Source of the DNA: Desulfonatronospira thiodismutans ASO3-1
Lineage (GTDB): Bacteria; Desulfobacterota; Desulfovibrionia; Desulfovibrionales; Desulfonatronovibrionaceae
Assembly: GCF_000174435.1 (NCBI RefSeq)
Contig: NZ_ACJN02000001.1
Span: forward strand, 421,631 to 485,630
DNA length: 64,000 nucleotides
Direction of reading: 5' to 3'
Positions 25,312-34,191 of the stretch are shown in pieces. A program made the position numbers and the translations under genes. The notes beneath the pieces are model-generated. The model saw only the letters and a program-made list of their open reading frames with translations. It was not told the DNA's origin and made no database searches. The stretch's first letter is position 1. The number at the start of each line of letters is the position of its first letter.

Positions 25312-28059
25312 AGCGCACTCACCGTAATTTGGCCCCTTACCTACATCATACTTCCACTCCACCGGCAGCCAGGGAAACTTATTCTTGGTGTTTTCTGTGA
25401 TTACCTGGTCCAGAAGCTCTGTCACACCGGCAGTATCTTTGGGTAATTGAAAAAGTATGGAGTCGTGAACAGTCAAGAGGACCCTGCCACCCAGAGGTTT
25501 AATGGCATCATCTAAGTCTACCAGGTTGGTGTTTACAATATCAGCCGAAGTAGTCTGAATTCTGCAGTTGATGGCCTGCCTGAATGCTTTGAATTTCTGG
25601 TGGTTATCAACCCCTAACATTGGAAATCGTCTTCTGCGCCCAGTGTATGTATATACGAACCTGTGTGCCCGGGCGAAAGCCCTGGTCTTTTCCATGTACT
25701 CTTTTACTTTGGGGTATTCTTCAAAGAATTTATTCAGGTACTGCTTGGCTTCGTCTTCGCTTACTTTTATTCGGGATTCAGCCCAGAGCTGTTTGCTTAA
25801 GCTCGTGGCTCCCATGGAATAAACAGTTCCAAAGTTAATCTTTTTCCCCAGCTGGCGCAGCTTATGCTGCTCTGACGTCTTATCTTCCTTGGCTGCCTTT
25901 ATTTCCTCATAGGTAAAATCAGATATCTTGGCAGCAGTCAGACTGTGAATATCCAGGCCTTGATTAAAGGCCTCAATCAAGGTTTCATCCTTGCTGTAAC
26001 CACAAAGAACCCTTAGCTCGGCATTGGCAATATCCAGATCAAAAATGTCATATTCCTCTGAGTCGGGCAGAAACAGTGACTTGACGTTCAAGTCAATTTC
26101 TTTCAGGTAGGCCGGAGCGTTTTGCAGTCCCTTGTTTGCGCTGAGCCTATATGTGGCTGTTCCATGCTGATTCAAGGAGAAATGAAGCCTTCCGTCATAT
26201 TCAATTTCACCCCGCCAGTTGATGAAGTAGGTTTCCCTTACTTTTTCCACCCTGCGAAGTATCAGCAGATCTCTTATAAACTCGTCCTCGTTTTTTTCAT
26301 ATAGCACTTCCATGGAGTTTTTGTCGGTACTAAAGTCACCTGTTTTCGTGTATTTTACTGGCTCATATCTTTTTTCCTTAAAGAGCACTCTCTTTAGATC
26401 CCCGGAACTTGAGCTCAAATTTATTTTCCTGCCTATGCTGGAAAATATCCGGTCTTTTAATTCCGGGATCTTCGCATCAACCCGGGCTATGAAGTCTTCG
26501 AGCTTTTCCCTGTCTATGCGTATGCCCTGGTACTCCATCTCAGATATTTTGGGAGCCAGGGGCATAGTCATAAAGCGAAGTGTTTTTGCCAAATCTGTTG
26601 TTTTTTCAGCAATTTCAAGTCTCTTTATCTGCGTATAATCTTCTTCCATTTTTCTATACTGCTCAGTAAAGATCACCCTGGTTACCATGGCATCCATTGC
26701 TGCATAGGGCAGAAGGATTTCTCTGGGCAGATCGCCGTAATTTACCTTCCTGGCAACAGAGCCTGGTATATCCAGAATCTCCGGGGGGAGCTTCTTGAGG
26801 ACCTTAAACAGGCTTTTGGTATATGCTTTTGAGACAGCTTTTTTCCTGCCGTTTTGAACTGTCTTAATCTTTTCCAGACCTTCAATTTCCGGCAGGTCAA
26901 TATACCTCTGCCTCACCCAGTCTTTTAAAAGCTCTTTTCTTTGCTCGTCAGTCTTTTCCTGCCATTTGGTGAAATAATCCTGCAGTGCCTGTTCATGTTT
27001 TTCCTTGGCCTCTTTGTCGAACTTATTCTGGATATCAGCCAGGGCTTTTTCCAGCTCTTCGTCATACCCTGCAAGCTCGGGGATATAATCCCTGGTCAGA
27101 TTTTTAAGGCCGTATTCATTTTTCTTGTCCTCATCGAGTAAGTGCTCTAACAGCATTACATCAAAGTCAAAGAAGGGAATATCTAACCCATACCTGTAAT
27201 TCAGCCATTTGTAGTCGAACTTGGCGTTGGCGGCGCAGGTCACTGTGTATTCCGGATCGAGAACTTCCTCCAGCTTACTCAGCACTTGATCCTGCTTTTC
27301 CTTGTTCAAACCGTGCTCATGGTGATCGAAGTAAAATGCCAGGCCCTGCCCCTTCTTCCAGGAAAGGGAGATGGCAATCATTTTCTCTTCCAGTCTGTAG
27401 GGTTCAAGGGAGGTTGTTTCAGTATCCACGGATACAAGCTTTTTCATCGTTCCAGCCCTGGTAGCTTCCCTGGCTTTCTCCAGAGCAGACATTATCTCCT
27501 CAAAGGTTTCCGGGGTCTCAAGCTGATAATCGAGGTTGTTTATTGTACCATCAACTATGGCAGCTGCCTTCTTGACATCTGCCTGGATACAGCTCGCCAA
27601 ACCCGGCTCCTTGTAGGCTGTCCCTGCACTGTAGGATGCAACCGCTTTTACCGGGTGTCCTTCAACGTTTAGCTCTATTATATTTCCCCTGATCGCTAAC
27701 TGGTTTTTATTGATGCCAAAAGCTCTTGCAGCATTTACCCCCAGCAGAAGAAGCGCCTTGGGTTTGGTCCTGGATACAATTTCGTGGAGCCTGGGGCTAC
27801 AGTGGGAAATATCCTGTGCCTTAACACTATCCTCCGGTTTACACCCCAGAGCGAACTCTTGCCCTACAGTGTAGCTTGGTTTAAGCCTGCGAATCTGATC
27901 CAGCACAGCCAGGTACTGCGACGCAGTGTAATGCCCCCGCCTGCAATCTACCTTTCCCGGGGCATCCCCTACCACGAGAATATCCAGCTCGCCTCTGTCC
28001 TTGCCGTTATACCTGGTCTGGCCCTTATGCCTGCATTCGTCACAGATTGTCATAGTCAA
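25309..28059 (-). CDS. Family A DNA polymerase with UDG-like N-terminal domain
   Basis: The 916-aa product has three parts. Residues 1-165 resemble family 4 uracil-DNA glycosylases: VVGDAPGKVD (about 29-38) and four cysteines at 6, 9, 73 and 87, in the C-x2-C…C-x13-C spacing of an iron-sulfur cluster; the catalytic-loop His (HPS) is replaced by SYSAG. Residues about 200-500 are a 3'-5' exonuclease (VDTETTS, AKFDYKW, YAAMDAM). The polymerase follows with motif A DLDIANAELRVL (about 676), motif B KINFGTVYSMG (about 745) and motif C VHDS (about 863; usual VHDE). There is no 5' nuclease domain, as in many phage replicative polymerases. It is likely the element's own replicase. Confidence 0.88.
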   Translation of the reverse strand: MTMTICDECRHKGQTRYNGKDRGELDILVVGDAPGKVDCRRGHYTASQYLAVLDQIRRLKPSYTVGQEFALGCKPEDSVKAQDISHCSPRLHEIVSRTKPKALLLLGVNAARAFGINKNQLAIRGNIIELNVEGHPVKAVASYSAGTAYKEPGLASCIQADVKKAAAIVDGTINNLDYQLETPETFEEIMSALEKAREATRAGTMKKLVSVDTETTSLEPYRLEEKMIAISLSWKKGQGLAFYFDHHEHGLNKEKQDQVLSKLEEVLDPEYTVTCAANAKFDYKWLNYRYGLDIPFFDFDVMLLEHLLDEDKKNEYGLKNLTRDYIPELAGYDEELEKALADIQNKFDKEAKEKHEQALQDYFTKWQEKTDEQRKELLKDWVRQRYIDLPEIEGLEKIKTVQNGRKKAVSKAYTKSLFKVLKKLPPEILDIPGSVARKVNYGDLPREILLPYAAMDAMVTRVIFTEQYRKMEEDYTQIKRLEIAEKTTDLAKTLRFMTMPLAPKISEMEYQGIRIDREKLEDFIARVDAKIPELKDRIFSSIGRKINLSSSSGDLKRVLFKEKRYEPVKYTKTGDFSTDKNSMEVLYEKNEDEFIRDLLILRRVEKVRETYFINWRGEIEYDGRLHFSLNQHGTATYRLSANKGLQNAPAYLKEIDLNVKSLFLPDSEEYDIFDLDIANAELRVLCGYSKDETLIEAFNQGLDIHSLTAAKISDFTYEEIKAAKEDKTSEQHKLRQLGKKINFGTVYSMGATSLSKQLWAESRIKVSEDEAKQYLNKFFEEYPKVKEYMEKTRAFARAHRFVYTYTGRRRRFPMLGVDNHQKFKAFRQAINCRIQTTSADIVNTNLVDLDDAIKPLGGRVLLTVHDSILFQLPKDTAGVTELLDQVITENTKNKFPWLPVEWKYDVGKGPNYGECA

Positions 28060-28399
28060 TCCTCCATTATGATGTTTTACTTAGAGTATAACGTCAGGAT
28101 TTTGATTTTTTAAGTAATTCGTAGAAAAAAGTTGGCACCGAACACAGAAAAGCATGTTATTTCGGATGGATATCTTAGGGTGTTAGGGTGTTCGGCTGTT
28201 TTCCGGGGAGAATGTGTATGTGTATATATCCGGCTATGGCACCGAACACCCTAACAGGTTGCCACAAACAACTGTTATTTCAGGAGATATGGATATCTGA
28301 CGTGTGCAGAGCGGGAGCTAAACACCCGAACAGGTAGAGATAAAGTGCTGAAATGATTAAGGGCACCCCTATTCAGGGTGCCCTCGAGGAAATGTGTGC
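28060..28399. other. Origin-like non-coding region with iteron-type repeats
   Basis: This 340-bp gap between the polymerase and helicase genes carries repeats of CCGAACACCCTAACA: an inverted copy at 28181-28195, a direct copy at 28242-28256, and partial copies at 28135-28147 and 28321-28334. A second direct repeat, TGTTATTTC…GGATATCT, occurs at 28154-28175 and 28273-28298. The left end also holds TTTACTTA/TTAAGTAA half-sites before the polymerase gene. Iterons beside replication genes suggest a replication origin. Confidence 0.55.
28361..28384 (-). terminator. Hairpin terminator after the AAA+ helicase gene
   Basis: Arms GGGCACCC and GGGTGCCC with a 7-nt loop lie 16 bp past the helicase stop. 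The T-tract is weak (TTAATCATTT), so termination may be partial. Confidence 0.6.
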
Positions 28400-29920
28400 T
28401 TATGCAGCAGATCTGAAGGGATCAATAGCGTGTGCCGGTTCAGGGCGGGCAGTAGTGTCTTCCAGTTCCAGGTCGTAAAATTTGTAGAACTCCCCGCCTA
28501 CATCCCACCGGGAATCGAGGGTGAGTTCATATGGGGTTGGCAGTGCTGGCCCCTGCTCAACCTTGAGGTAGGCTTTGCCCCTCTTCTGAGCTTTTTTCAG
28601 CAACAGATCATTGCTGAACCGCTGCTCCTGCTCATCTACCCAGTATATGTACCCCGACTCGATGTTGCGCTTGATCCAGTCGGATAAAGTAGACTTTTTT
28701 CCTCCCATTTTCTGGATCAGCTCTTTTGGAGTCCTGGGGCCTTGTTGCTCCAGGATGATCAGTATTTCGTCTGTCAGCCTCTCGAACTCGCCAACGTCCT
28801 CCAGGAATGTGTTCTTGAACAGTTGATAAACGATGGCGTAATCCCCAATCTCAGCTACCAGCATTTTGTCATCGCAGAGCTGTCTTTGCTCCTGGTGCAC
28901 GATGGTCACTGTCTTTATCGCATGTAGAATTCTGGAGAATGCTCTTCTGGCTGTTGTCGGCATGCTGTCAGTGTTCATGCAGTTAAAAATCTGCTCAGCA
29001 TACGGTATTTTTACATCGTACGATTCCAACATTTCATGAAACAGCTTCCAGGCCTGCGTATCCAAATCCTGCTTATCACCGGCTGCAGCCAGGACTTTCT
29101 GTCTTAGAATCTCCTGGGTCTGCTCTTCGGAAGTGTTTGGATGCAGGGCAAACATCCGGTCGGCTATCTGTTTTTCCAGCTTGTCTTTGACCGTAGTGGT
29201 AATCAAAGACATGGGGCCTTTCACAGTGTAGGTTACCGTTGTCAGTTTCCCGGCTACCCGCTCCTGTTTAGTGTATGTAATGAACCCTTCTGACTGCAGA
29301 GTTCTGATGGCCTGGGTTACCTCGCTCTCGCGCTCCAAGATGTGGGCTTCAGTGACTATCAGTGCCTTGTACTGCAGGAAATCACCCATTCCTGCGAAAG
29401 CCTTGCTGCTGGCGCTGGTGATTAAGAAGTAAGTGCTTTTTGGGTAAAGTTCCAGGGCCTTGAACACAATCTCGGACTTACCGCATCCCTGATGCCCGGC
29501 AATCATGGAGAACAGGGTTTCTTTCACCGGGTTCAGCCGGCTATCCAAGGTAACCAGGGCCATGCCGATATTCCTGGTTTCCCCAACCAGGCCCAGCTCT
29601 TCCACGGCCTTAATCCGTTTCCTGAACAGTGCCGGGTCCCTGGCAAGCTCCTGGGAGGCTGCCGCAATTTCCGGGTCCACCACCAAGAGTTCATCTTCTT
29701 CCTCTTGCTCCAGCAAGGTCACGCTGTCGTGATAAAGCTCGTTCACAGCTTTCTTGGTGGATTTGGTCCGCTTCTTGATCTTCTTCAGGTAATGCTCCTG
29801 CATATGCCTTTCCTGCTGTGCAATCAAAGGCATAATCTTGTCTTTAAGCATTCCTTGAGCCTGAGCCAGGTTTTCAGGTAAAAGGTCAATCATTTCGTCG
29901 ATTTTCTGGTGGTTTTTCAT
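28400..29920 (-). CDS. AAA+ (MCM-like) replication helicase
   Basis: The 506-aa product has a helical N-terminus, a Walker A-like AGHQGCGKSE (about 139-148), a Walker B region KALIVTEAHIL, and the later block GPMSLITTTVKDKLEKQIADR followed by FALHPNTSEEQTQEI, which I associate with helicase-type ATPases encoded next to primases in mobile elements. A winged-helix-like C-terminus (about 390-450) follows. With the PrimPol-like protein and DNA polymerase it could form a three-part replisome. It overlaps the upstream regulator gene by 35 bp. Confidence 0.65.
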   Translation of the reverse strand: MKNHQKIDEMIDLLPENLAQAQGMLKDKIMPLIAQQERHMQEHYLKKIKKRTKSTKKAVNELYHDSVTLLEQEEEDELLVVDPEIAAASQELARDPALFRKRIKAVEELGLVGETRNIGMALVTLDSRLNPVKETLFSMIAGHQGCGKSEIVFKALELYPKSTYFLITSASSKAFAGMGDFLQYKALIVTEAHILERESEVTQAIRTLQSEGFITYTKQERVAGKLTTVTYTVKGPMSLITTTVKDKLEKQIADRMFALHPNTSEEQTQEILRQKVLAAAGDKQDLDTQAWKLFHEMLESYDVKIPYAEQIFNCMNTDSMPTTARRAFSRILHAIKTVTIVHQEQRQLCDDKMLVAEIGDYAIVYQLFKNTFLEDVGEFERLTDEILIILEQQGPRTPKELIQKMGGKKSTLSDWIKRNIESGYIYWVDEQEQRFSNDLLLKKAQKRGKAYLKVEQGPALPTPYELTLDSRWDVGGEFYKFYDLELEDTTARPEPAHAIDPFRSAA

Positions 29921-30290
29921 TCATTCTCCTTTGTTTAAGTTTGTTGATGCCCACCATCAGGTAGGAATCAAAGCTGAGTTGCTGCCACAGGTTATTCACT
30001 GAAATTCCCTGGGCGTTAGCGATGCCAAACAGCATACCCACAAGCCCTGCTGCTGCGGATATGCCACCGTCCGATTCGATTGTTTCCTTTATCACCTCCT
30101 TTAATTCCTGATGTTCGCCGACCTGCAGAAGGAACTCCACTTTCTTCTTGTGGGCACCGCCTGGGACCTCTTCTCGCTGCTCCCATTTAGATTCGGTGTT
30201 GTGATCCACCAGGACCAGTTTGCCGAATTCCTTCTGATTCAGACCGAGTTCCTCTCGCAGTGCGCGAATCTTGGGGCCTACTTTTTTCAT
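29886..30290 (-). CDS. XRE-type helix-turn-helix regulator
   Basis: The 134-aa product starts with an HTH domain (about 8-40, IRALREELGLNQKEFGKLVLVDHNTESKWE) and has a helical C-terminal half with a glycine/alanine-rich segment (GGISAAAGLVGMLFGIANAQG). AGGAGG precedes the ATG. It overlaps the helicase gene start, so it is likely the repressor or copy-control protein of the replication operon. Confidence 0.75.
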   Translation of the reverse strand: MKKVGPKIRALREELGLNQKEFGKLVLVDHNTESKWEQREEVPGGAHKKKVEFLLQVGEHQELKEVIKETIESDGGISAAAGLVGMLFGIANAQGISVNNLWQQLSFDSYLMVGINKLKQRRMNEKPPENRRND

Positions 30291-30727
30291 GTCTTACCTC
30301 CTTAGGCTTTCATAGATAGATGAAGGCAATGTAAAGGCGAACACATCTAATGTCAAGTAGGTGATCGTCTATTTTTTCACCTTTTTTTGCTGATACAATT
30401 ATTTCAATGTGTTACAGGATAATTTTTTTTGAGGGCTGGATCAGACATACCTTCCCTGATTTTTCTCCCAACTCTCCCAAATCCTGCACTGGCGTGTGTT
30501 TAATCCGGGAATAAGGTCTCCCAGGTTAACCCACCGTTTTCCCACTACCAGGCACCGCTTTGGGAGAAATGGGCAGGAATTATATAAAAGATGTCTGGGT
30601 ATTTTTTGGGAGGCGGTAAAGACATCCCACTGCATGTATAGTATACACTTTGGTAGAACTGGCGGGGCTTTGCCTATCTAAAAGAAAGGAAGCCCCGTGG
30701 CACTTCCCTTCTTCAGTAAAACGCGTT
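30291..30727. other. Intergenic region upstream of XRE gene
   Basis: Expected to hold the promoter of the XRE-helicase operon; AGGTGATC…TTTTTTCACCT (about 30359-30384) is an inverted repeat that could be an operator. A loose hairpin (CGGGGCTT…AAGCCCCG, 30663-30697) lies past the end of the MerR-like gene. No gene is supported. Confidence 0.4.
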
Positions 30728-31651
30728 TCACACTTTGTGCTTTACCATAATATTCCTCAAAGTAGTCCGGCACCACCCTGTCTTCCCACTTAATGTCGGC
30801 ACTTGGGCCTCATCCAAAACCTTGGCAAGGTGTCCATAACTAACCTGGGGATCTCTTTCCTTCTCGGATAGAATCCACTGAATCACTGCATCCCGGTCCG
30901 GCTTTCCGTTCTGGATGCTGGCCTTAACGAATTCCAGGGAGGCGTGTTCGTACCTGGTAGGTGCTGGTGGGTTATCTTGCTGAATCTGCAACTCTTCCAG
31001 ATCCAGCTCGGTAAGCTTGGGTTCCGACCCTGCCTCGCCGTTTAGCTCATTTTCAAGTCGGCTGATTCGCCGGTTTAAATCTGCAGCCGCCTGCTGGAGT
31101 TCTGTGGTAACCTGGTAAAGTTTGGTGATTGTGGAGTTTAGTTGGGTTCTGTGGTCGGACAGTTTATTTTCCATCCTTGAGGTGGCTTCTGATACAATAA
31201 CCTCCCAATCTGGTTCAGTACATTCGTTCGTTCGTTCATTCATCAGATCATCAGTTCGTTCATTCGTTGGTTCATTGGTTAATTCATTCGTTGGTTCAAT
31301 CATTAGTTCATTCGTTAAATCATCCGTTCGTTCAATCACTGGTTCGTTCATTCGTTCATTAAATAGTTCATAATGCCATTTCGCCACCCACTCAGCCAGA
31401 GAGGGTTCAAACTTATCCCTTTGATTCTCTTGAATTATTTCTACTATCTGCGGCATCACGTACCCTTCATCCTTCAGTGCAAAAACCAGCCTGAAGAAAT
31501 CTGCATATTCAGCTTGATACTTCGGCGTTCTGCCGATATTTCTGACCTGCAAATTTTCTTCAAAATAATTCTTACAGGAAATCAGCGTGTTATAATTTAT
31601 TTTTAACTCATTTGCTATCTCTCTGAGCGATAACAGTCCTTTTGTAGTCAT
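30728..31651 (-). CDS. MerR-like DNA-binding protein with NERT repeats
   Basis: I choose the ATG at 31651 (AGGAGG at 9-nt spacing), giving 307 aa. The N-terminus (about 5-70, LSLREIANELKINYNTLISCKNYF) is a MerR/Xre-like winged helix. Residues about 92-145 are a low-complexity run of NE(R/P/L)T tetrapeptides. A coiled coil follows (about 155-195), and the C-terminus (PTLSGKTGWCRTTLRNIMVKHKV) resembles the tail of resolvase-type proteins. It may control excision of the element, being next to the integrase gene. Confidence 0.65.
   Translation of the reverse strand: MTTKGLLSLREIANELKINYNTLISCKNYFEENLQVRNIGRTPKYQAEYADFFRLVFALKDEGYVMPQIVEIIQENQRDKFEPSLAEWVAKWHYELFNERMNEPVIERTDDLTNELMIEPTNELTNEPTNERTDDLMNERTNECTEPDWEVIVSEATSRMENKLSDHRTQLNSTITKLYQVTTELQQAAADLNRRISRLENELNGEAGSEPKLTELDLEELQIQQDNPPAPTRYEHASLEFVKASIQNGKPDRDAVIQWILSEKERDPQVSYGHLAKVLDEAQVPTLSGKTGWCRTTLRNIMVKHKV
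31205..31375 (-). repeat. Tetranucleotide-type repeat tract inside the MerR-like gene
   Basis: On the plus strand the tract is built of TTCG, TTCA and TTGG units, often in perfect 4-bp register. It encodes the NERT/NEPT repeats. Because the unit is not a multiple of three, slippage would shift the reading frame; interruptions make it less unstable than a pure tract. Confidence 0.6.
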
Positions 31652-31944
31652 TTTGATGATACCTCCTTGTTTTGTGATGAAACTTCGGCTTATAACTGTA
31701 GTTAGACTGGGCATATCTACGCTATTCCCTGTAGTTTCTACACCCAACCCCAGACTTCAGCTGTAGTCACACCCCACCCACCAACTCCACCCACCCAACC
31801 AACACCCCACTTTCACTCACTTCCTCCAAGCTACTGATTTTCTTCACTCAGCAGAGCCCAAAACCCACCAGCACCCCGACCACCTTCCGTATACCCACCA
31901 GGCATCAACGAACTTTTGAAATAAAACCCGCGCCAGCTCTGCAA
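31652..31944. other. Pyrimidine-rich gap with near-identical direct repeats
   Basis: On the plus strand this is C/A-rich. A 22-bp sequence containing ACCTTCCGTATACCCACC occurs at 31880-31901 and again at 31959-31980, the second copy being the last codons region of the integrase gene. Direct repeats beside an integrase 3' end can be attachment-site material. No gene is seen. Confidence 0.45.
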
Positions 31945-33117
31945 TCACTCCCCATTTTCCACCTTCCGTATACCCACCAGAGAGCCGGCAATTTCGGTGG
32001 CTTCTTTAAGCGTATCTTCAGTTAAATGGGCATACCTCTGGGTAGTGGAAAGCTGACTGTGACCCAGTAATTTTTGCACCTCGTAGAGGCTCCTGCCGCT
32101 GTTTACCAGGAAACTGGCAAAACTATGACGAAGATCGTGCAAACGAGCACTGGGTATCCCGGCCTGCTTCCTGATTCTGTCCCAGGTATTGTGGAAATGC
32201 CTTAGGGGCTTACCTGTCTCAGGGTTGGGAAATACCCACCGGGAACCGTTATCCGCCCTTCTTTTAAGCACCTTGATCGCTGCTTCGGAGAGCGGAACTG
32301 TTTTGGGCTTACCGGCCTTGTTGCGCTGTGCTGGCAGTTCCCAGATGCCTCGTTCCATGTCCACTTCCTGCCAGGTGAGCTCCGCTGCCTCGGTCTTGCG
32401 GGCTCCGGTAAGCAGCAAAAATTCGATTAAGTCAGGCACAACCTGGCTTTTACAACTGTTCAGGGCCTCTAAAAGTCGGTATACTTCCTCCTGGTTCAGG
32501 TAGCGTTCCCTGGCTCCGTTATCTTCCAGCTTACGGGCATTCCTGGTAGGTGCCTTGTCGATAATTTCCCAACGCTCGGCAAGGTTGAAAATGTATTTAA
32601 CCAGGGCCATATAACGATTCACGGACCCTGCCTTAAGACCGCCTTTTACCAGGTTGTTCTGGAATTCGATTAGATCGTGGGTGTTAATGCTGTTTAATTT
32701 CCTGCGGCCCCAGACCCTGAGCATACGCTGCTCAATCATTGTCTGGTCCTGCTCCCAGCTCTTCTTGTAGGTCTTGGCGTATGGCAGGTAACTGTCATAC
32801 ACAAAGTCCTTAAACGTAGGTATGGCCTTGATCTTTTCCTGTTCAGCCTTGGGATCAAAGCCTATCAGAGTCTGGCTTTTCGTAGCCCTGGCCCTGGTTC
32901 TGGCTTCATCAAGGCTTAGCGTCTCAGGCGTTCCAAGCTTTACCTGCTTAAGCTGCCCTGTATTATCCCTGTAGCGCAGATAATACGTGGCCTTTCCGCT
33001 GGATCTTACCTCCAGCAGAAAACCGGATACCTGTGTGTCGAAATAATCGGTCTTGGGTTTGTCGGTGGGTTTAGGTGGGTTGGTTACGAATTTCGGGGTC
33101 AAGTTTTGTCTTGGCAT
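31945..33117 (-). CDS. int: P4-type tyrosine integrase
   Basis: The 390-aa product has an N-terminal arm-binding DUF4102-like domain (about 10-85), a SAM-like core-binding domain (about 100-180) and a catalytic domain with Arg in LLTGARKTEAAEL (about 237), LHDLRHSFASF (about 329), LGHSQLSTTQRY (Tyr about 362). All catalytic residues are present. AGGAGG precedes the ATG. It should integrate and excise the element carrying the replication genes to its left; a fragment of a close relative survives at 20003-20185. Confidence 0.92.
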   Translation of the reverse strand: MPRQNLTPKFVTNPPKPTDKPKTDYFDTQVSGFLLEVRSSGKATYYLRYRDNTGQLKQVKLGTPETLSLDEARTRARATKSQTLIGFDPKAEQEKIKAIPTFKDFVYDSYLPYAKTYKKSWEQDQTMIEQRMLRVWGRRKLNSINTHDLIEFQNNLVKGGLKAGSVNRYMALVKYIFNLAERWEIIDKAPTRNARKLEDNGARERYLNQEEVYRLLEALNSCKSQVVPDLIEFLLLTGARKTEAAELTWQEVDMERGIWELPAQRNKAGKPKTVPLSEAAIKVLKRRADNGSRWVFPNPETGKPLRHFHNTWDRIRKQAGIPSARLHDLRHSFASFLVNSGRSLYEVQKLLGHSQLSTTQRYAHLTEDTLKEATEIAGSLVGIRKVENGE

Positions 33118-33330
33118 GATTTACCTCCTTGCTTTTAGTTCCTTTAAAACTTTTAACAAGAAGGCTGCCGAATTTTGAATCCACACAAGGCCGAATAACG
33201 GCCTTAAAGACTAAAAGATGAGGTAAGGGTCGGATTAAAGGCTGGAAGCCACACACGAAAGCGTGAGGGCTATTCTTGAGGGCGTGAGGGTAAAAAGCCA
33301 GCAGAGATATCCCCTACTGGCCTTAATCAA

Positions 33331-33546
33331 TTACTGCTGAGTCTGCTCCCTGGCCTCTTTCAATCTGCTTTCCAACTCCTTCAGACTATTCGCCAGACCG
33401 TTCAGGAAGTTACTGGCTTGAGAAGCTGGAATAATCATTGTTCCTGCCTCAACTGTGGAATCGTCTGCTCCACGCTGAGTCAGCATAATCCTCAGGTTGC
33501 CATTGGACAAAGTCACTTTCGAAATACCATCAGCAAATACGTGCAT
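33331..33546 (-). CDS. Small protein, last gene of the SapC operon
   Basis: I choose the ATG at 33546 (AGGAG upstream), 1 bp after the stop of the NYN gene, giving 71 aa: a short beta-rich start (HVFADGISKVTLSNGNLRIM) and an amphipathic C-terminal helix. No family is recognised. A hairpin (33299-33325) that also occurs after the second SapC gene follows it. Confidence 0.6.
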   Translation of the reverse strand: MHVFADGISKVTLSNGNLRIMLTQRGADDSTVEAGTMIIPASQASNFLNGLANSLKELESRLKEAREQTQQ

Positions 33547-33547
33547 C

Positions 33548-34186
33548 TTAACTCTCCTTATTTCCAAGATTAGTACTTATAAAATCCGCCTGCTCCGAAA
33601 GCTCTGAGGAGACAGGGGCATGCATATTATCCAGACATATCTGCACCCCTTCCTGGCGGACCATCTCCATAGCCGGAACCAGGTCTGATCTGTCAGTAAT
33701 CAGAACAAACATATCCCCGGCTTTTCTGGCTGCAAGGGTGGTCATATCCAGGGCCATCTTAACGCTTATCTGGGTGGTTTCGCTTCCCGGTCGGATATCG
33801 CTATCTGACAGGTCATCCACGGTTATCTCCTTTTTCAAAAGGGGAGACACTTTTGAACCTACAATATTCCAGTCCCTGCCGTTCCATTCCATGTTTCCAA
33901 GCCTCAGACAGAAATTTGGAGCGTGGCGCAGGCCCTCAAACAGCTGGTGTCTTAACCTTGCACTCTCCAGCCTGGAGAAGTCTATCTCCTTACCGTTCAG
34001 GGGAGATGTTCCCCTGGCCTGCAAGGGCCTACAGTCATAATAATAGATACGCACCAGGTAGTCTTTTTGTCTCAGGTGCTTCTGGCAGTATTCCCGGATC
34101 TCTCTTGGCTTGTACAGAAAGTGATTTCTTTCCAGCACCCTGCGGCGCATGAACATTCCGTCTGTGAAAATGATTACTTTACGCAT
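33548..34186 (-). CDS. NYN-domain (PIN-like) ribonuclease-type protein
   Basis: The 212-aa product begins with RKVIIFTDGMFMRRRVLE, the first strand and Asp of the NYN fold; further acidic residues lie in RIYYYDCRPLQ, SVKMALDMTTLA and LITDRSDLVPAM, the usual order of NYN/LabA catalytic acids. NYN proteins are metal-dependent RNases or nucleic-acid-binding proteins. The gene sits 5 bp after the nucleotidyltransferase gene and 1 bp before the small gene, so it is firmly part of this operon. Confidence 0.75.
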   Translation of the reverse strand: MRKVIIFTDGMFMRRRVLERNHFLYKPREIREYCQKHLRQKDYLVRIYYYDCRPLQARGTSPLNGKEIDFSRLESARLRHQLFEGLRHAPNFCLRLGNMEWNGRDWNIVGSKVSPLLKKEITVDDLSDSDIRPGSETTQISVKMALDMTTLAARKAGDMFVLITDRSDLVPAMEMVRQEGVQICLDNMHAPVSSELSEQADFISTNLGNKES

Positions 34187-34191
34187 ATCCC

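Noticed and set aside
30441..30635. Small minus-strand frame in the gap before the XRE gene
   Set aside because: No ribosome-binding site, Trp/Cys-rich translation and no recognisable domain; probably non-coding.
31205..31375. Short-unit array considered as CRISPR or iterons
   Set aside because: The 4-bp units run without spacers inside a reading frame; no CRISPR array or cas gene was found in the window.
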